Positions 33,651-46,989 of a stretch of DNA of 64,000 bases are shown piece by piece. The stretch comes from Nephrocerus scutellatus. Taxonomy: Eukaryota > Arthropoda > Insecta > Diptera > Pipunculidae. The stretch lies in contig OX352764.1 in the NCBI GenBank assembly GCA_947095585.1, positions 2,093,001 through 2,157,000 on the forward strand. The letters are read 5' to 3'. The translations under genes were made by a program, and so were the position numbers. Below the pieces are notes generated by a model that was not told the origin of the DNA, made no database searches, and was given only the letters and a program-made list of their open reading frames with translations. The first letter of the stretch is position 1; every line of letters starts with the position of its first letter.

Positions 33651-33916
33651 CTGAACGTACGCTCTGTGATACATTAACTGCTGTTTGTTAGCAATCCCGA
33701 AGCATTTGAAGGATCAAATATCGATCATCCCTAGCAGAAGTTGATCTGCGCCGACCAAAGCCTTGCAGGTTGTTTCTCTATATATTTATATTCTCAGTAT
33801 TAATTCCGGGATTCCATTCGCACGAACGGCACATACTATGCACTTCGGTCAGCTTCAAACCTGTATCTCTTAAATTGACATACGTCACTTATTTATCAGG
33901 CTGAAGTTGTATCAAG
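33651..33916. other. LINE 3' UTR and spacer
   Basis: Probable 3' untranslated tail of the family C copy followed by unassigned sequence up to the SINE. Confidence 0.4.
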
Positions 33917-34065
33917 TGGGCACCGTGGCTTGGACTTCTGAGCAGGAGGTTCGAGGTTCGAATTTCCGAGAAAGAGTTTTTTTCACGGTCCCAAACCCTC
34001 GTGAATACCGGACAAATTTTCGAGAGTAATAACACGGAAAGTTCCTCAACTCGGCTTTAGTTTGG
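33917..34065 (+). mobile_element. SINE copy with deleted tRNA head (same family as 26029-26301)
   Basis: It begins gggcaccgtggct like the complete copy. The A box is damaged and about 10 bases of the head are missing. The B-box region gaggttcgaattt (about 33952) is followed by the body blocks tttttcacggt, tcgagagtaat and cacggaaag. Plus orientation. The end is not sharp, and I see no clear target duplication. Confidence 0.8.
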
Positions 34066-36236
34066 TGCCTATACAAAACTACCTCATCGCATTCCACAAT
34101 ATACTTTGGCAAATAAATAGCAAACTGTGTTGGCCAGATTTTGGTATATACTACACTACCTTACGCTATATGTGGAGAGACTTAGGGAAGGTACCAATAG
34201 ACATTTGAAAAACACAATGCGGAAACTGATGCATTTGCACAACAAACGAATAAGAATTTCAAATATGAAGTATTTTGTAATTTACCGGTACTGGAAAGTT
34301 AACAGAATATCCTTTCGAACATCCTGACAAAAGGACATAATGACCAATTGTTATTGTGATTTCGAAAAAAACAAGAAAAGTAGAATGAAAATCAACGATA
34401 CAAGCCATGCCACAAGCTGACTGGAACTTTCTTCCTGTTATTTTTTTGTCGGCTGCAAATAGCTAACAAGCATCCAGCCGCACTGAACAACCGCACCAAT
34501 TAGACTCCAATTTTGTAGGCCCATCGCTGTCGATGTTGCCGTAACTACATTCAAAGCTTGAACCTCAGATGTCAGACTAAACATCGCATAACCGCGCATC
34601 AAAGCACATTCAGCTGCATCGCATCGAGCGCTGCCCGTCTATCCCAAGCAGTGATGCAAAACCGAGCAAATTAGGGGAGTGGTTGTTGCGAGTAGCAAGA
34701 AGCGCACTCGACATCAGCGACAGTATCAGTTGTTACAACAACAACAACCGCCTGTAATGGATAGCAGCGACATGCCGTTGTCCTGTGCTGTATAAGTGCA
34801 GGATGCAGCAATGCGCTAGGACACATCAGCGATCAACAGAATCGTCCTCAAAACGTTCATTGATATAACGGGTGCAGCGAACGGGTGGCTGGTTATGGTG
34901 CGCTGTTTATTTTGTTATTTGAAACGCAAACGAGGAGCACACAGCTGGAGCAGTCAGCCAGACAGTCAGTCGCCCATTGGCGTTCATTTGAGCATAAATT
35001 GAAACTGAAACTAATAATGGCAAATAAATTTGGCTTTAATTTTAAATTAAAAGCCACCATTTTGTGTGACAGTTCCCAAAGTGCCAGTGGCACATCAATA
35101 GGAATCGCTAGATGAATATGATGCCTGGAAAATAGTTGCTGTTCACAGTTAAACGTCAGCCTCGAAGTTGCTGGAGACTGGGTATCATCCTGAAATTGTC
35201 GAGGAAACAACAGAGAGCTCGATATGTGCGCGATTAAGGTACAGAGAGGCAAATGATTGAAAATTTCGACGAGCATCTGACTCTCTTACCAAAGGAATCT
35301 GATACGCGGCTTCTCGTGCACGGCATCATCAGTATGCTGGGGAATTCTGAGTAGCAAATTGCTTTTTGGTTGATTTCGGGTTTCCATATTTAGTAACCTT
35401 AGTCAGCACGTGTGTGTGTGTGTGGGTGTGTTTCCATCTGTAAGCATCCAACGGATATAGAAAGTCAATTACGTGACACATTTCATCGTCTTTGTTGTAT
35501 TTCGCCAGAAGGCGTTTTCTTTGGCTCTGCAAAGACCTGAAAAGATGACGAGGAAGGCACACATGGAACATTCATTTAAAATGTCAAATTATTTTTTGTG
35601 TAATCTCGTGCTCCGAGACACAAAGATGAAATTTTTGTTTTTGTAAGGATGGTGAAAAGAAAAAATCAATTTTGCCAAATTTTGTCAGCAGGCAACGAGT
35701 AATCATCATTATCATCATGGCCATCAGGAAGAATTAATTTTTTAGGAAAGAAAAAGAGCTAATCCCTCGTTTTTCTGTGCTTAGGATCGATTCTTTATTA
35801 GGCAGGTCATTGGAAATCTGCCTGCCAACAAAAGGCATCAACGAATGGCGTTATCAATCGTTAAAAATGAGGGACGGAATATTTCTAGCTCCATAGAAAA
35901 GATTAGAATATGCCCCGCTTGTTTGTTAGAATGCAAGCGGCCAAAGCGCGGTGAAGTGATTCGTGGAACAAGATAATGGGAAATGTTGGAAAAGAGCTTC
36001 AATGCATTTTCATTGCCTTGTCTTTTGCATTTCATCTTTTGCTTTCAAAGCCCTTAGGAGTGACTACGCCGTCTGAATTTTGGGTAGGGCTATGAATTTT
36101 GGGTAGGTTGAGGCCAATATGAGAGATAAGAGAGCTCAACAACTTCTCTAGATGCAGCGGGTTGCTCAACAGCAGTGCCCAAGGTTGATGCGCTTTGAGA
36201 TGCATCGATCTCATAATTATTATCACTCGAATCAAA
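34066..36236. other. No gene recognised; intergenic DNA
   Basis: A (CAA)n stretch lies at about 34736-34750 and a (TG)n microsatellite at 35410-35430. Open frames such as 34893-35276 (-) and 34885-35115 (+) overlap on opposite strands and lack recognisable domains. Confidence 0.5.
35410..35430. repeat. (GT)n microsatellite
   Basis: Imperfect GT dinucleotide run of about 21 bases. Confidence 0.9.
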
Positions 36237-36390
36237 AATGACCCACGAGTATCCGGAAAAAGAGGTCTTCCATGAAAGAGCCCGGTATGCCATGGGTAGG
36301 CAATTTGAAACCGAAGGTTGCCAGGTATTCAGAGACTAACCACCCTCTTAACCATGCATGCATCGACGTATGCTGCTCCACCTTAGAAAG
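36237..36390 (+). repeat. Interspersed repeat Z, copy 2
   Basis: Reverse-oriented counterpart of 29108-29255. The shared part ends near 36390. The following 36430-36500 segment (cccgagcttgggaccggc) resembles transposon-type sequence but has no partner in this window. Confidence 0.7.
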
Positions 36391-39300
36391 AAATGATATT
36401 TGCATTAAGTTTTAGTTTGTAATAAGCTAGGATAGGACTAGTCCCTTGCCTCAAACCCTCCTTCTTTACCCGAGCTTGGGACCGGCATACTAACCTTGTA
36501 GTAAGGCGGAGTTGTCCAGTGTGATAGTTTTCCTGCCAAGGCTATCATCCTCGCTGGTATGAACCTACGGCAGTATCGTAAAAGGTTGCAGTTCTCAATA
36601 AATCGTCGAATTCCTGGTGAATTACAGCCAGTGGGCTTAGGTAATTTTGGCTCCAGTCTAGCACAATGTTTGCTATGGCATTAACTAACGGATTCTTATG
36701 AGTTCCTGCTGATGTCACCAGTCGGATTTGGAGTTCTTGCAGTTGCTTTTCAATAGATTTAAATTTGCTTGCTTTTTACAAATCTGTATTTGTGGAGCTT
36801 CCTATGGAGACCAGTACAAGCTCGAAGCTCTTTCCTTTTGAACTTATGTGGTAAAAATATACCGATTATGCACATATGGCGGATTCTTGTATTCTTGTAC
36901 CCATTTGGGTATATGCTGCTACTGTTACTGTATACAGCGTTGCCATCTACATTGGTTTTATGCGCACAGTATGTGTCTATAACCATGCAGCCGCATATAT
37001 ACATCGTCTATGTGCTGGCGAGCTGGCTGAATGCATGTAGTGTAGAGACTACAGAGTTTTTGTGTGAATTCTAAAATGTACTCAAAGTGATGACCGGTAT
37101 ATGAATATGCCGTGTGCTGAGTCTTTTAATTTAGAAATATGGTTGTAACGACGGGAAACTACGTTACACTCTTTTTACCAAAAGCGACAAAACCACAACG
37201 AGTCAGCGTTTAAAAAATGTCAAGTTCAAAAGGTTTACTCTAAACGTATGTCAAATCAATCTTCTCTTTATTTCCAAGGTTCGGTCTCGAAAGGTAACTC
37301 TCAATGTGCCTTACGAAGTTTTACTTAAAAAGCAAGGGAAGTTACTCATTGCTACTACGACTTAGTTCCAACTCTCAACTTTAGTTGATAACTAAAACAG
37401 AACAGGATGCTTATCACAACTTCTGTCAGGTAATGGCATAAAACGCCCATAACCCACACCAACCCTTCACAGTTTGTTATTTGTCCGGTATGGATAGTGA
37501 CGCAGTCCTTGTTCGATTTCGTCTCTACTATCCCACCAAAGCCAATATTGAACTTCAGCTGCACTTGCACTCGATCAACAAAACGGAGAACTTCAGATTT
37601 TAAATTGAATTTTCCCACCCGCAAAGACAAACAAGAATTGGTCGCGCGAAGGAGTCAACCAACAAAAACGGTCGCATTGCCGAGCGATGAGCAAATTTGA
37701 ACGGACGGATGGACGTGTGAGAGTCAACAAAGTCAAACTTTTGTTTCCGATTTCCGAATTGAGATTTTTTGTGGTCGATTCCGCTGCGCAGCGAGGCAGG
37801 GACATGAAAAACCAAACGAAGCGAGGCAGATTAAACTTGTCCTTCAGAATAGTAGCTATCTACTATGTATGTTGGAAACAGCACTTGTGTCCCAGAGGAG
37901 CGAGGACTTTTACGCTTCTCAAACATTAAATGCAACAATGCTGGATTCAGTGCCGTATGTTCTGCAATGACATGATCGCATTGGTTAGGCCAAAACACCT
38001 GGACAGTGTGGAGCGTGTCAACTTGCAAGTCTCTGATAATACAGAACAGAGATGGAAGTGCAACAAGAATTCCGCACTAGTGATGGCTCCGAGCTATGAA
38101 TGGAGTGTCGATGTGTTCGTTCAAGTGCTCGACGAACGCGGATGTTTCGGGCGTTTTTTTCATTTCAAATGACACACCAAGTACGACCGTCTTTCACTCT
38201 TTACACTCCAGAGATGCGAGTCATTGTTTGTTGTTGAGAGGTTGCACCGATTTTCCAAGAAAAACTGTGCAATCTTAATAGCATGTTTTTCAATAACCAT
38301 CGTCTCCCCGGCCGCATTCAAATTGCCCCACGTCTACATGAGAATTACAAAGTACACACATGAGACAAATAGCAAGGACATACGCGTGTATATTTATCCG
38401 CCCAAGAAGGACATTACCTCTTGAATAATGCAATACAATTGCATTTAGTTTTCCGTTAGCATGCTCACGAGCTAAAAATTGCTCCAACTCCAAGCAGAAC
38501 CATTTCAGTTCTTTTTACTTTTCTATTTTTACCACTCCTTCAAGGACATTTCTGCAAAACCCCACAGGAGAAACTGCAAAAAACTGAATGCAGTAATCGG
38601 CTGTGGTTAGGTTTCGCATGTTCGGCCGTCCAATTCGCACGCCCCCGAAATGTTAATGCAACACTAGGAGATGCAAAGGGCCGCTGCACAAACCGCAAAA
38701 CTATCCTCGGGAAGTTGCATTCTCTTTCCATCAAATTCTCGAAGACACGTAGAGCGAACGAAAAAAAAAATTGCGCAGCGTTGATGAAAGTGCCGATGGT
38801 GTGGTGAGGTCTTGACAATGGGTTCATCTTCCCAACCCAAACCAGTTTAAAAAGTTAAATTCCCATTGTCCTTTCTGCATGATGAGTTGGTCCTGTGACT
38901 TTAGTTTTAGCGCTGCAGTCATCAAACATTTCGTGATTAGCATAAAACTTTTGCTAGCACAGCGCAAAGTGGTGGTGAGCATTACCACTTGCGCGTGGCT
39001 TCCGTAACATTCTAAAATGAATTTTGTCCCAATTTGATTGGGTTGTGAACGGGTGACGAAGTGAATCAGCAGTCGTAGTTTTGTTTTTGACGAAAATTCT
39101 ACTGCTTCTAGTGGCTTTTTCTTAGTAGGGGGACAATAGTCGACCAAAGCATAAAATGGCGGTATACTCGTAGAAAACAACTCGATTATTGGTAACTTTT
39201 TCGTTGACTTTTTGGCGATGACGACAGTATTTTTCAGAATTACATTCACACACTTAGATCGGTAACGGTCCACAGGATCATTATCTTTCCCCATTCACAG

Positions 39301-39480
39301 AGCCCAATTTAAACTTTTAATAAATCTGAGGATGTGTCGCACTTTACAGCTTTCGACATCTGATAATTATTTAGCTAGCCGTTGGAGCAAATAATCAGCT
39401 AGCAGGATTCAAAACAACACTATATTCGGAAACCGCACGTAAAACAATGATCCAGAAATTCAGTGCAAGGCGATTCAAAT
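36391..39480. other. No gene supported
   Basis: Several short frames on both strands. The longest, 38824-39294 (-, 156 codons), has no domain I recognise. No transposon could be named in 36500-39480. Confidence 0.45.
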
Positions 39481-39720
39481 CAGATTTATTCCTCTGAGGC
39501 CGCCTCATTTTGGTGGCCTTTGGGAGGCAGCCATGAAATCGGCAAAGCGACAGCCTCTCTGACTTACAAAGAACTTGAGACAGTGCTAGTTGAAATATAA
39601 GTCATCTTAAATTCAAGACCTCTCACACCGAGGTCCAGTGGACCGAATGACTTCACCGCCCTAACTGCGGGACACTTTCGATTGGAGAACCACCGACTGC
39701 CCAAATTGATGCAAACCCAG
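39481..39720 (+). mobile_element. BEL/Pao-type LTR retrotransposon, integrase C-terminal fragment
   Basis: Across frame breaks the translation shows PPHFGGLWEAAMKSAKR (about 39500), a SRPLTP block (about 39620) and a ND-TALTAGHF block (about 39645). These are well-conserved neighbours of the last catalytic Glu and the region after it in BEL/Pao integrases. At least one stop and two shifts interrupt it. No LTR was identified. It is a short dead remnant next to an env-like remnant. Confidence 0.8.
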
Positions 39721-39819
39721 CGTCTACAAAACGAACTCTGTTGACCAGATAGAACCTATTCTCTCATCTCAAATATGAGTTCTGCCATTTTAAATTGAAC
39801 AAACCGAGCAGTTATGTCA

Positions 39820-40650
39820 AAAAATGAAGGAACCAGAAACATGCCCCGATACACAAAACCAGTTTCAACACATTATAGACGAGCCAGAATCCAAAGACAT
39901 CTTGATATCAGCCAAACGAGCCTCGAGCGTTGAATCCGATAGGAAACATTTGATAGGAGTTTTGGACTCGCAGTATGCCAAGCACAATAGACCAAGTAAA
40001 GGATAACGAAAATCTTTTGATGAGCCTACTGCGCAACCAAACATCCATTTTTGACTCAACCATAAATTTTGCGAAAGAAATGCGACAGCGACATTTAGAA
40101 AATTCGAGCCACTCAATAAGCAGTTAAATGAAATCACATCAAAGATTCGGGAAAATTGCGAGGATGAGTTCCAGTTGAAGATATTCCAGGTGCTCCCTAT
40201 CAACAAATCGTCATGACAGCGAACTTGTAAAGGATGCAGACAGCGCTATAAGACGTACTTTCTGAAACTCATAAAGGTAGAATTAGCTCTCTCTTGCTGT
40301 CAACAACACAACTTAAGGAAAGGTTGCAAACATCAAGGCACACTAACCAGCTTTCTCAGAAATCCCTACTGATAAAGATAACCTGCTGCAGTTATACAAA
40401 CTAATGACGGTTAAGGGAGGAATCACCAAAATTCATATCATTCACTCACTGGCAGATCAGAAGTAGTACGATCTATTTCGACCGATAGCCATTGCAAGTC
40501 TCATCAACAACAACACAGTAATTATTTCGTAGGTTTAGGGTAACGAACTAAATTGATGATGCAGTATATTTACACTTTTTTTTCTAATTCTATTTTATTA
40601 TTGTGGGCTACTTTTTCTTTCTCCTCGGCATCATTATAGCTTCTTCAGAA
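39820..40650 (+). mobile_element. Env-like remnant of an insect endogenous retroelement
   Basis: Decayed coding region in three successive frames. It resembles the F-protein-like envelope ORF carried by insect errantiviruses and some BEL elements. Recognisable parts are a Lys/Arg-containing upstream segment (39824-40006), an NQTSIFDSTIN block (about 40040), a THKGRISSLLL block (about 40270) and a KGGITK block (about 40416). A hydrophobic stretch at about 40575-40650 fits a C-terminal membrane anchor. Stops and frameshifts break the frame repeatedly, so no functional protein can be made. Whether it belonged to the same element as the upstream integrase is not shown by the sequence. Confidence 0.65.
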
Positions 40651-42069
40651 GTCATTAAGATCTAGGCCCGTCCTTCTCGTATGTGCTTCGAGAAGACAGT
40701 GCTCTGTTCGAAAAGCTATGATCATTCTAACATTTTGCAGGGATATCAGTGCTCTAGATCAATTTAAGTCCAGCTTAGGCTGCTATAGTACATGTGGTGG
40801 CAAACATCCAGCTCACGTTTGTTAATGTTTTTAAAGCAACTCACTTTCAAACACAAACGTTTGTCAAGTCATGTGCAGAATGAAGGAACGTATAGAAGGT
40901 TTTCATTTTTAGGCTTCTATTCAAATTTCTGCCCAAATTTGAAGCCATCTCTCTCAATATTTCATAAGCGTTATAAATGATATCGAAAATTTTTGAGCTG
41001 TGCATTCTGAGACTTCTTCTTTGTCTCGCAGTTTCGTTACAACTTCAAAGATGGATGAGACTGTCACGACTGATGTCACTCAAAATGACGATGACACCAA
41101 ACGATTAAAATTCTCAGGAAATAGCTCTGCCCATCAGCTGAAAGAATCATGCGGTGATGTTGGCATTTCTGCAGATGACACGATATCACGTGATTAATGG
41201 AAATTAATTTGAATACAAAATGGAGGCGCTCAGCATCTCACCATCTCACAGCAGCAGAGATAAACATCAGCGACCGCCAGAGCAACAAAATAAAAGCAAA
41301 TTACATAACGACAAGGACACCGCACAACTGTTGCCGAAGGGTTCGGTTCCGCGCCATTTGTGATTACTGGTTTTCATTTTCATTAATTTCGCCAGCGATT
41401 TTTTTTTATTCGTAATGTTAATGTCCTTCCGGTTGTTCCATTTGTTCCTGTTTTCATTCCTGTTTTGTCATCTGAATGTAAATAATTACGCTAATTATTT
41501 TGTTTTTGGTTTCTCTTTGTTCTCGCTGACGAATGCTGATGTTTACCCAGATCTGAATGTATTTGATGTATGGGACATAAGCAATCAAAAAAGGGCGAGT
41601 CCGTGGAATGAAAATGGACAACTGAGAGAATAACGATTGCCTTTGTTCTTTGTCTTCCATTCAATTCTGTATTCCTCGTTAAAAGACACATTTCATGTGA
41701 TTTGCAAACCCCAGACATTTGCATCAAATTTTATCTTCGTTTTCCATCGTAGGTCCTAAGAAAAGAATTCAAGCTCAGTGATGAGCTTTAAGTTCGTCCG
41801 ACCGCTCAAAAGTATTTCTCTTGTTGTGGAAATTTACCAGTTTATTAGAGATTTTCTGATAGTTTTCAAGTGAAAATATCTTTGCCAATTATAGCTTAAC
41901 CCTCTGTATCCCCTTGTCAATTACAATTTACATCAACTTTGCAACGCAATATTTTATGAAAAAAGTTCATTTATTGCGAATCTTTTTCGAGATAAAAGTC
42001 CAATTTTTCCCCGGCTTATATCTTATTTGACAGACATATTACCGCTGTTAAAAAAGTTTTCAGTGAAGA
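40651..42069. other. No gene firmly supported; one exon-like frame
   Basis: Mostly unassigned. A frame at 41051-41197 reads MDETVTTDVTQNDDD and stays open to a stop. It sits just after a splice-acceptor-like ctttgtctcgcag (41018-41030) and contains a possible donor (cacgtgatt, about 41188). It could be a first coding exon of a gene extending beyond what I can trace, but no second exon was found. Confidence 0.25.
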
Positions 42070-43445
42070 TCATCATCATCATATTTGGCTCTACAACCAG
42101 GGTCCGGTCCTGGCCTCCCGCAAAAAGTCTCTCCACCGGTTCCGATTTCGAGCCGATGTCATCCAGTTTGGCATCCCTAAGCTCTGGGCTCCTGGTCTAC
42201 GCCATCTTTCCAGCGTGTTCCATAAATCCTACCGCAAAGGACTTTTCGAGCGGGATCCTCTTTGATCATGCGAGCTAGGTGTCCTGCCCACCGGAGCCTA
42301 CCGAGCTTAATTCCCTTCATGATGTCGACATCGCGATAACGCTCGTAGATCTCATCTTTATAGAGTCTCCGGAATCGTCCCTCCTCACATACGGGGCCAA
42401 CAATTCTCCCTAAGACGCTTCTCTCGAACGCGGCTAAGAGGACAGAATGCTTTTTGCTAAACACCCAAGTCTCGAATACTAATGTAAGTATGGCCATCGT
42501 CTTATACACTAGTAGCTTGGATGTTATGGCTAAATTCCTGGATTTCAAGAGTCTTGATAGACTAAATTGGCTTTGAGCAACCGAGCGCATTTCTGGTTCC
42601 ATGCTGTTATCGGTTGGTACAGTTTACCCGAGATAGTTAAAAAATTGGACTACTTCACATTCGCGCTCCACTATTTGAATTGAGGGACCAATGTTGGATC
42701 TTCTACTCGCAGACGTGGCCACCATGTACTTTGTTTTGCTCTCATTAATGTGCAACCCATGATTTCGTGCCTCCCGCTCGATCTGGATGAAAGCTTCCTG
42801 TACATTTCTTTGGTTTCTACCAAAGATGTCGATGTTGTCTGCGTAATTCAGTATCTACATTAATATCTATGACTCGTTGTCCATTGTTATTAGTGTTCTC
42901 GTGTAAGCTATGGGTGTCAATTTACTGCTTAAATACTGGCTCCCCTAGCTAGTTTGCCATGCATATCCTCCAGAATGATTTTACTTTTTTTTACATACTA
43001 CTTTCAAGCATAGTAAAAGAAAGTCGTGTTGTGCCCACACCTCCATTTTTTACATCATTCCCAGGCATGGAGTTCCCGTTCGACTGACTAAAATAATTCT
43101 TCTTTTTCAACATCTATGCTCTAGGGAATCCTCTGTAGGTGTGTGAATGTTTATGAGGCTTATGTTTTTTAAGCTGACACGCACGCGAACGGTGCATAGC
43201 TGTTCATTTACTTCTTTAAAGCCGATAATGATGGGTTTCATTCTTTTGCTGATTAGAAACCTCACCCCGAGCACATGATGTGTTGCATGACAGCTGTAAT
43301 ATATGTCACACTCTGATTTTTGTAAGAAACCATTCACCGTACGCCGAATCTCTTGAATTACTGTTTTGTCAGCATTATATTTGGGCAGCTTCTTTGCAGC
43401 TTGAGCTCTATAGAGTGAGCGTACACGCCATGAGAAAATTCTTAA
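42070..43445 (-). mobile_element. Family B LINE (RTE-like), endonuclease and C-terminus with RT core deleted
   Basis: On the minus strand, endonuclease blocks run from about 43445 to 42870 (mirroring 13215-12600 and 47930-48350). A jump near 42865 leads directly into ADNIDIFGRNQRN (the YADD region, with N replacing the second D) and INESKTKYMVAT (about 42730). The long C-terminal frame follows (42602-42177), with RFRRLYKDEIYERYRDVD, LGRLRWAGHLARM and ARKVLCGRIYG. The 3' end at about 42070 carries the ATGATGATG tail. The deletion junction differs from that of the 11505-13215 copy. The copy is dead. Confidence 0.87.
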
Positions 43446-46400
43446 ATCATTTAGGCATTTTCATTATACGAGGCTCATCTGTCAACCTCATCTGTGGGCA
43501 CCTTCAACTTTTCGTAGTACCAACGCGAACTTGGTGGGTTCTGGTATCAATGTCCATCGCGTTCGTGTCATTTAACGCTTCTGGACTTTTTTCTTTATTG
43601 CTATGTGAAGTCCATACTCTATGCCATAGACCTTACACGACCTTAAGACCAATAACGAACGTTTTGCGAATATGTCATGAACAATTACACTCATGTTCAC
43701 ATTCTGTGCTGCTGTGCAGGAAATTTGAGTGATTTTGTGTTCCATAATTAATGCATTGATGAGACTTCAACCCGAAATACATATTTTATATATTTATATA
43801 ACAAACCTAAGCTGAAATTTCCCTAACTTGGATTAATTTTCTCTTCTTTGTGATTTAACTTAGAGCAGTTCGACTGTTCGACTAAAAGGCGGGTAATAAT
43901 ATTCTTTTTGCAGGATATCCTAAAAACTTTCTCAATACCTGCACTTTCTGCATATGTGTAGAAAATGCTCCGTAAAATTGTTTCATATCTGATTTCATGG
44001 AATTTAAATTCCCGTCAATTCTGTGAACTTTGTGTTGCTTCCTAAACTTTTGCGCCTCTTTCAGCTTTTCAAAAAACACCACCACCGATGGACAAAAGAA
44101 AATGAATGCATTTTTCATCGTATGATAGGGATCAAGGCGACAAACAGCGCTAAAATACCAAACTGTGAAGAGGTCATATGTTCCACTTTGAGTTATCATC
44201 AGTTAAGAAATCCTTCCCCGAGCGCGTCCATGGCGCAAACATGACGACAGCAACCTACAAGTTAAACCAAAAAGTTCATTAAGAGTGATGTTGTGAGTGC
44301 TTCGCAGGATAACAGAAACTGGAGCATCCCATCGTAGCAGATATGCCTTCGGTGCTGCAGGAAGAGATGATACCAAAATGATATGACCAGCAGTGCAGTC
44401 AACAGGGACGGTACAATCACAACAACCGAACATACCTTGTCAGTCATATCAACAGTTTTAATCTCCAACAAGGCTTTGACCCGGCTCTTCAATATATCCT
44501 GATCAAGGGAATGTCTTAGCCGGAATCAACACATCAACATATTAAAATCTACGAGAGCGAGTGGACGTTTGTGTGGTATGAGAGATAGCCTAGGCTGGTG
44601 ATGATGACACCGATATATCCTTTGCATCATTTGTTCCTATCATCTTTTATTCTGATATTCTTTGGCCTAAGCCCGCTGTACTACGGGGTGCAATGTTATA
44701 CTAAGTGCCGACGGGATCTTGATTGCAGGGTGGTGTATGTGTCAGTTTAAAAAAAGGACTTTTATCCAACACCACCTGAGCCACAAATTAAAATTTAAAG
44801 TGAGTTTTTTTCGCTCAGTGTTTATGTACGTGTGTGTGGACTCTCATTAGGATTAATTTTCCGGTTGCATAATGCGCGTTAACTGGAATATTTATCTGCA
44901 TCACTTTAACCGCAATGATGAGATACGAGGAACAACCGCCAAACACACTTTAGAGCATGTGGCTTCCAGTTAACTCGTGGTGGTTATTCACTCTGTGCCT
45001 CTAACTGATTTTTTATTTTATTTGTTCGACATTTTCCGTTTAACAATAAAGTTCCGCAAACGATTTGAAAGACCACCTTTCTTTCATACCACCTAGCACC
45101 GGCTGTCTTTCAGTTCACTGGGTCACGTGCACATATGATTGTCCTTTTCACCGTCCATTTGGCTCACGCTTCACCAAATGTAAAACTAATTATTTTTTTT
45201 ATATCAAACCTTGAAAACATCCTTTCCAGAACTTATTGTCCACTTAAACTTTTACAAGGACATCGCATCCATCACAAAATGTCAGTCCGCAAGCTATCGC
45301 GTGGCGTGGTTAATATGGCAAATTTTTGAAGAGGTCTTTTTTTGGTCGTAATTTTCATCCTTTATTTAGAAATAAAAATTTAATTGCTCTAATAAAGTTT
45401 CCATTGCATTGCCGCTGACAAACTTTTGATGGATGGATGGATAGAAAAGCGCAAGGACTAAGAGAAGTATAAATAAGTTTCCGCACACAACCTACTGCGA
45501 AGAAACTTTTGGAAAACTTTTTATCTGACATCTATACGTCAACTGTGTCTAGTTGTCACTTCTTACTTATCATTTCATAATTTCCTGTGTGTCCCACATT
45601 TTCGTCTTTATTTTAAGCTGAAAACATCGGAGGTGGAATTACCACAACGCGCAGAAAGAAGAAAGTATGATGAGAATGGAGCCACCTGCTTTCAGCTTTG
45701 GCAAGAATAGGGATGTAAGCGAGAATGTGTGGTGCCAGTTTGTTCAAAAGATCTCCAGCTGAACAGAGCACCCGATTTGTTGTCTTGCAGGAAGGTTAAG
45801 ATGGGAAGCAAAAAAATAAATTTCCATTGCAGGTTGTCACAATATTGGGGAAAATTAGCTTTGATTTTTGCTTGAAATGAGCGCACCTACTAAGAGCGAT
45901 AGACTGAACCCTGACTTCAAGAAGCCTTAAATTCCATATCGTTGCAGTGCAGTCTTGAACAGTGGGCCACTGGGTCAGCCGGCAGAGTGACAATAGTATG
46001 AAAACAATAAAAAGTCCAAATTTTCTTCAAGTACATGTAAACCCATCAGCGGAAGAACAACCCTTCTTTCTGCCTTCGTATTCTTTTTGTTTTTCTTCAT
46101 TGTTTTTCCTTTACTTCCTTTGTGTGGTCGACGGTCGCGTGTTATAAATTCAGGTTTCTTCCCCCTAACTATGATAGCAGGATATTTATGACTTCTGTAG
46201 AAATTAGGTTGTTGCAAGTTCTTGCATTATTGCAGAATGCGGGCTGTCTAATAATTTTTATACTGCCATCCTCCTGCTACTACCCCAATTCAAGGAGCAA
46301 TGTGAGCCAGAAAAAGTGAAAAGCGGATGTCGATGTTTTGCATATGCATTTGGAGCTGTCGTTGGCTCAGTGCAGCTTTCGATTTCTTGCTGCAGGGCAC

Positions 46401-46985
46401 AAGCGATACGTACTTGTAGTCGTATGTATGTTTATGTGCTACGTGACCTGACCTGACTGTCAATACTGGGGGGAAAAAAGGTCGGAATGTTTCTGTAAAC
46501 CTCCTGGCAGTGTTCTGGTGAGGGCGACAAGTGAACCTTCATTATAAATCCGAAGCACACAGCACATTTCGTCGAAATTCCTTCCCATCACTAATTCCCT
46601 ACCTTACTTTACTGCACTTAACTTAAGTTGTTGTTGTTGTTAATTTCACTCAAATCACTCGCATGTCTGTTTGTTGCAATGTCACTTTTCAGTCGTTCGT
46701 CCCTCGGATATGTTCCACTTGAAGAGCATTCGATTGAATGAATACTTTTACCCTCTTCCATACTTTAGAGTTCTGTCGGGGGTGTAATTATTGGAATGTT
46801 TCGTATTTGTGCAGTTGTTGTGTTGTTCAACCCTAATCGATGTAAAAGTCACCCAGTTGTAAATGGATGAGTTGGAAATAAAGTTCATTGCGGGCCCATG
46901 GGAAAATCCTCGCTCGATTTTCTGTTTTACTACGAAGAACGAGAAATTAAATACTCCAAGAATCCAATTATATTTAGAAATTGGA
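43446..46985. other. No gene or known repeat recognised
   Basis: About 3.5 kb of intergenic sequence. Frames at 44203-44492 (-) are open in two overlapping frames with no known domain. A (TTG)n stretch occurs at about 46627-46639. Confidence 0.5.
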
Positions 46986-46989
46986 ACTT

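Noticed and set aside
38824..39294. 156-codon open frame on the minus strand
   Set aside because: No recognisable domain or start context. Not repeated elsewhere in the window.
43280..43732. 150-codon plus-strand frame
   Set aside because: Its first part is the antisense of the RTE-like endonuclease in the minus-strand LINE, so it is a shadow.
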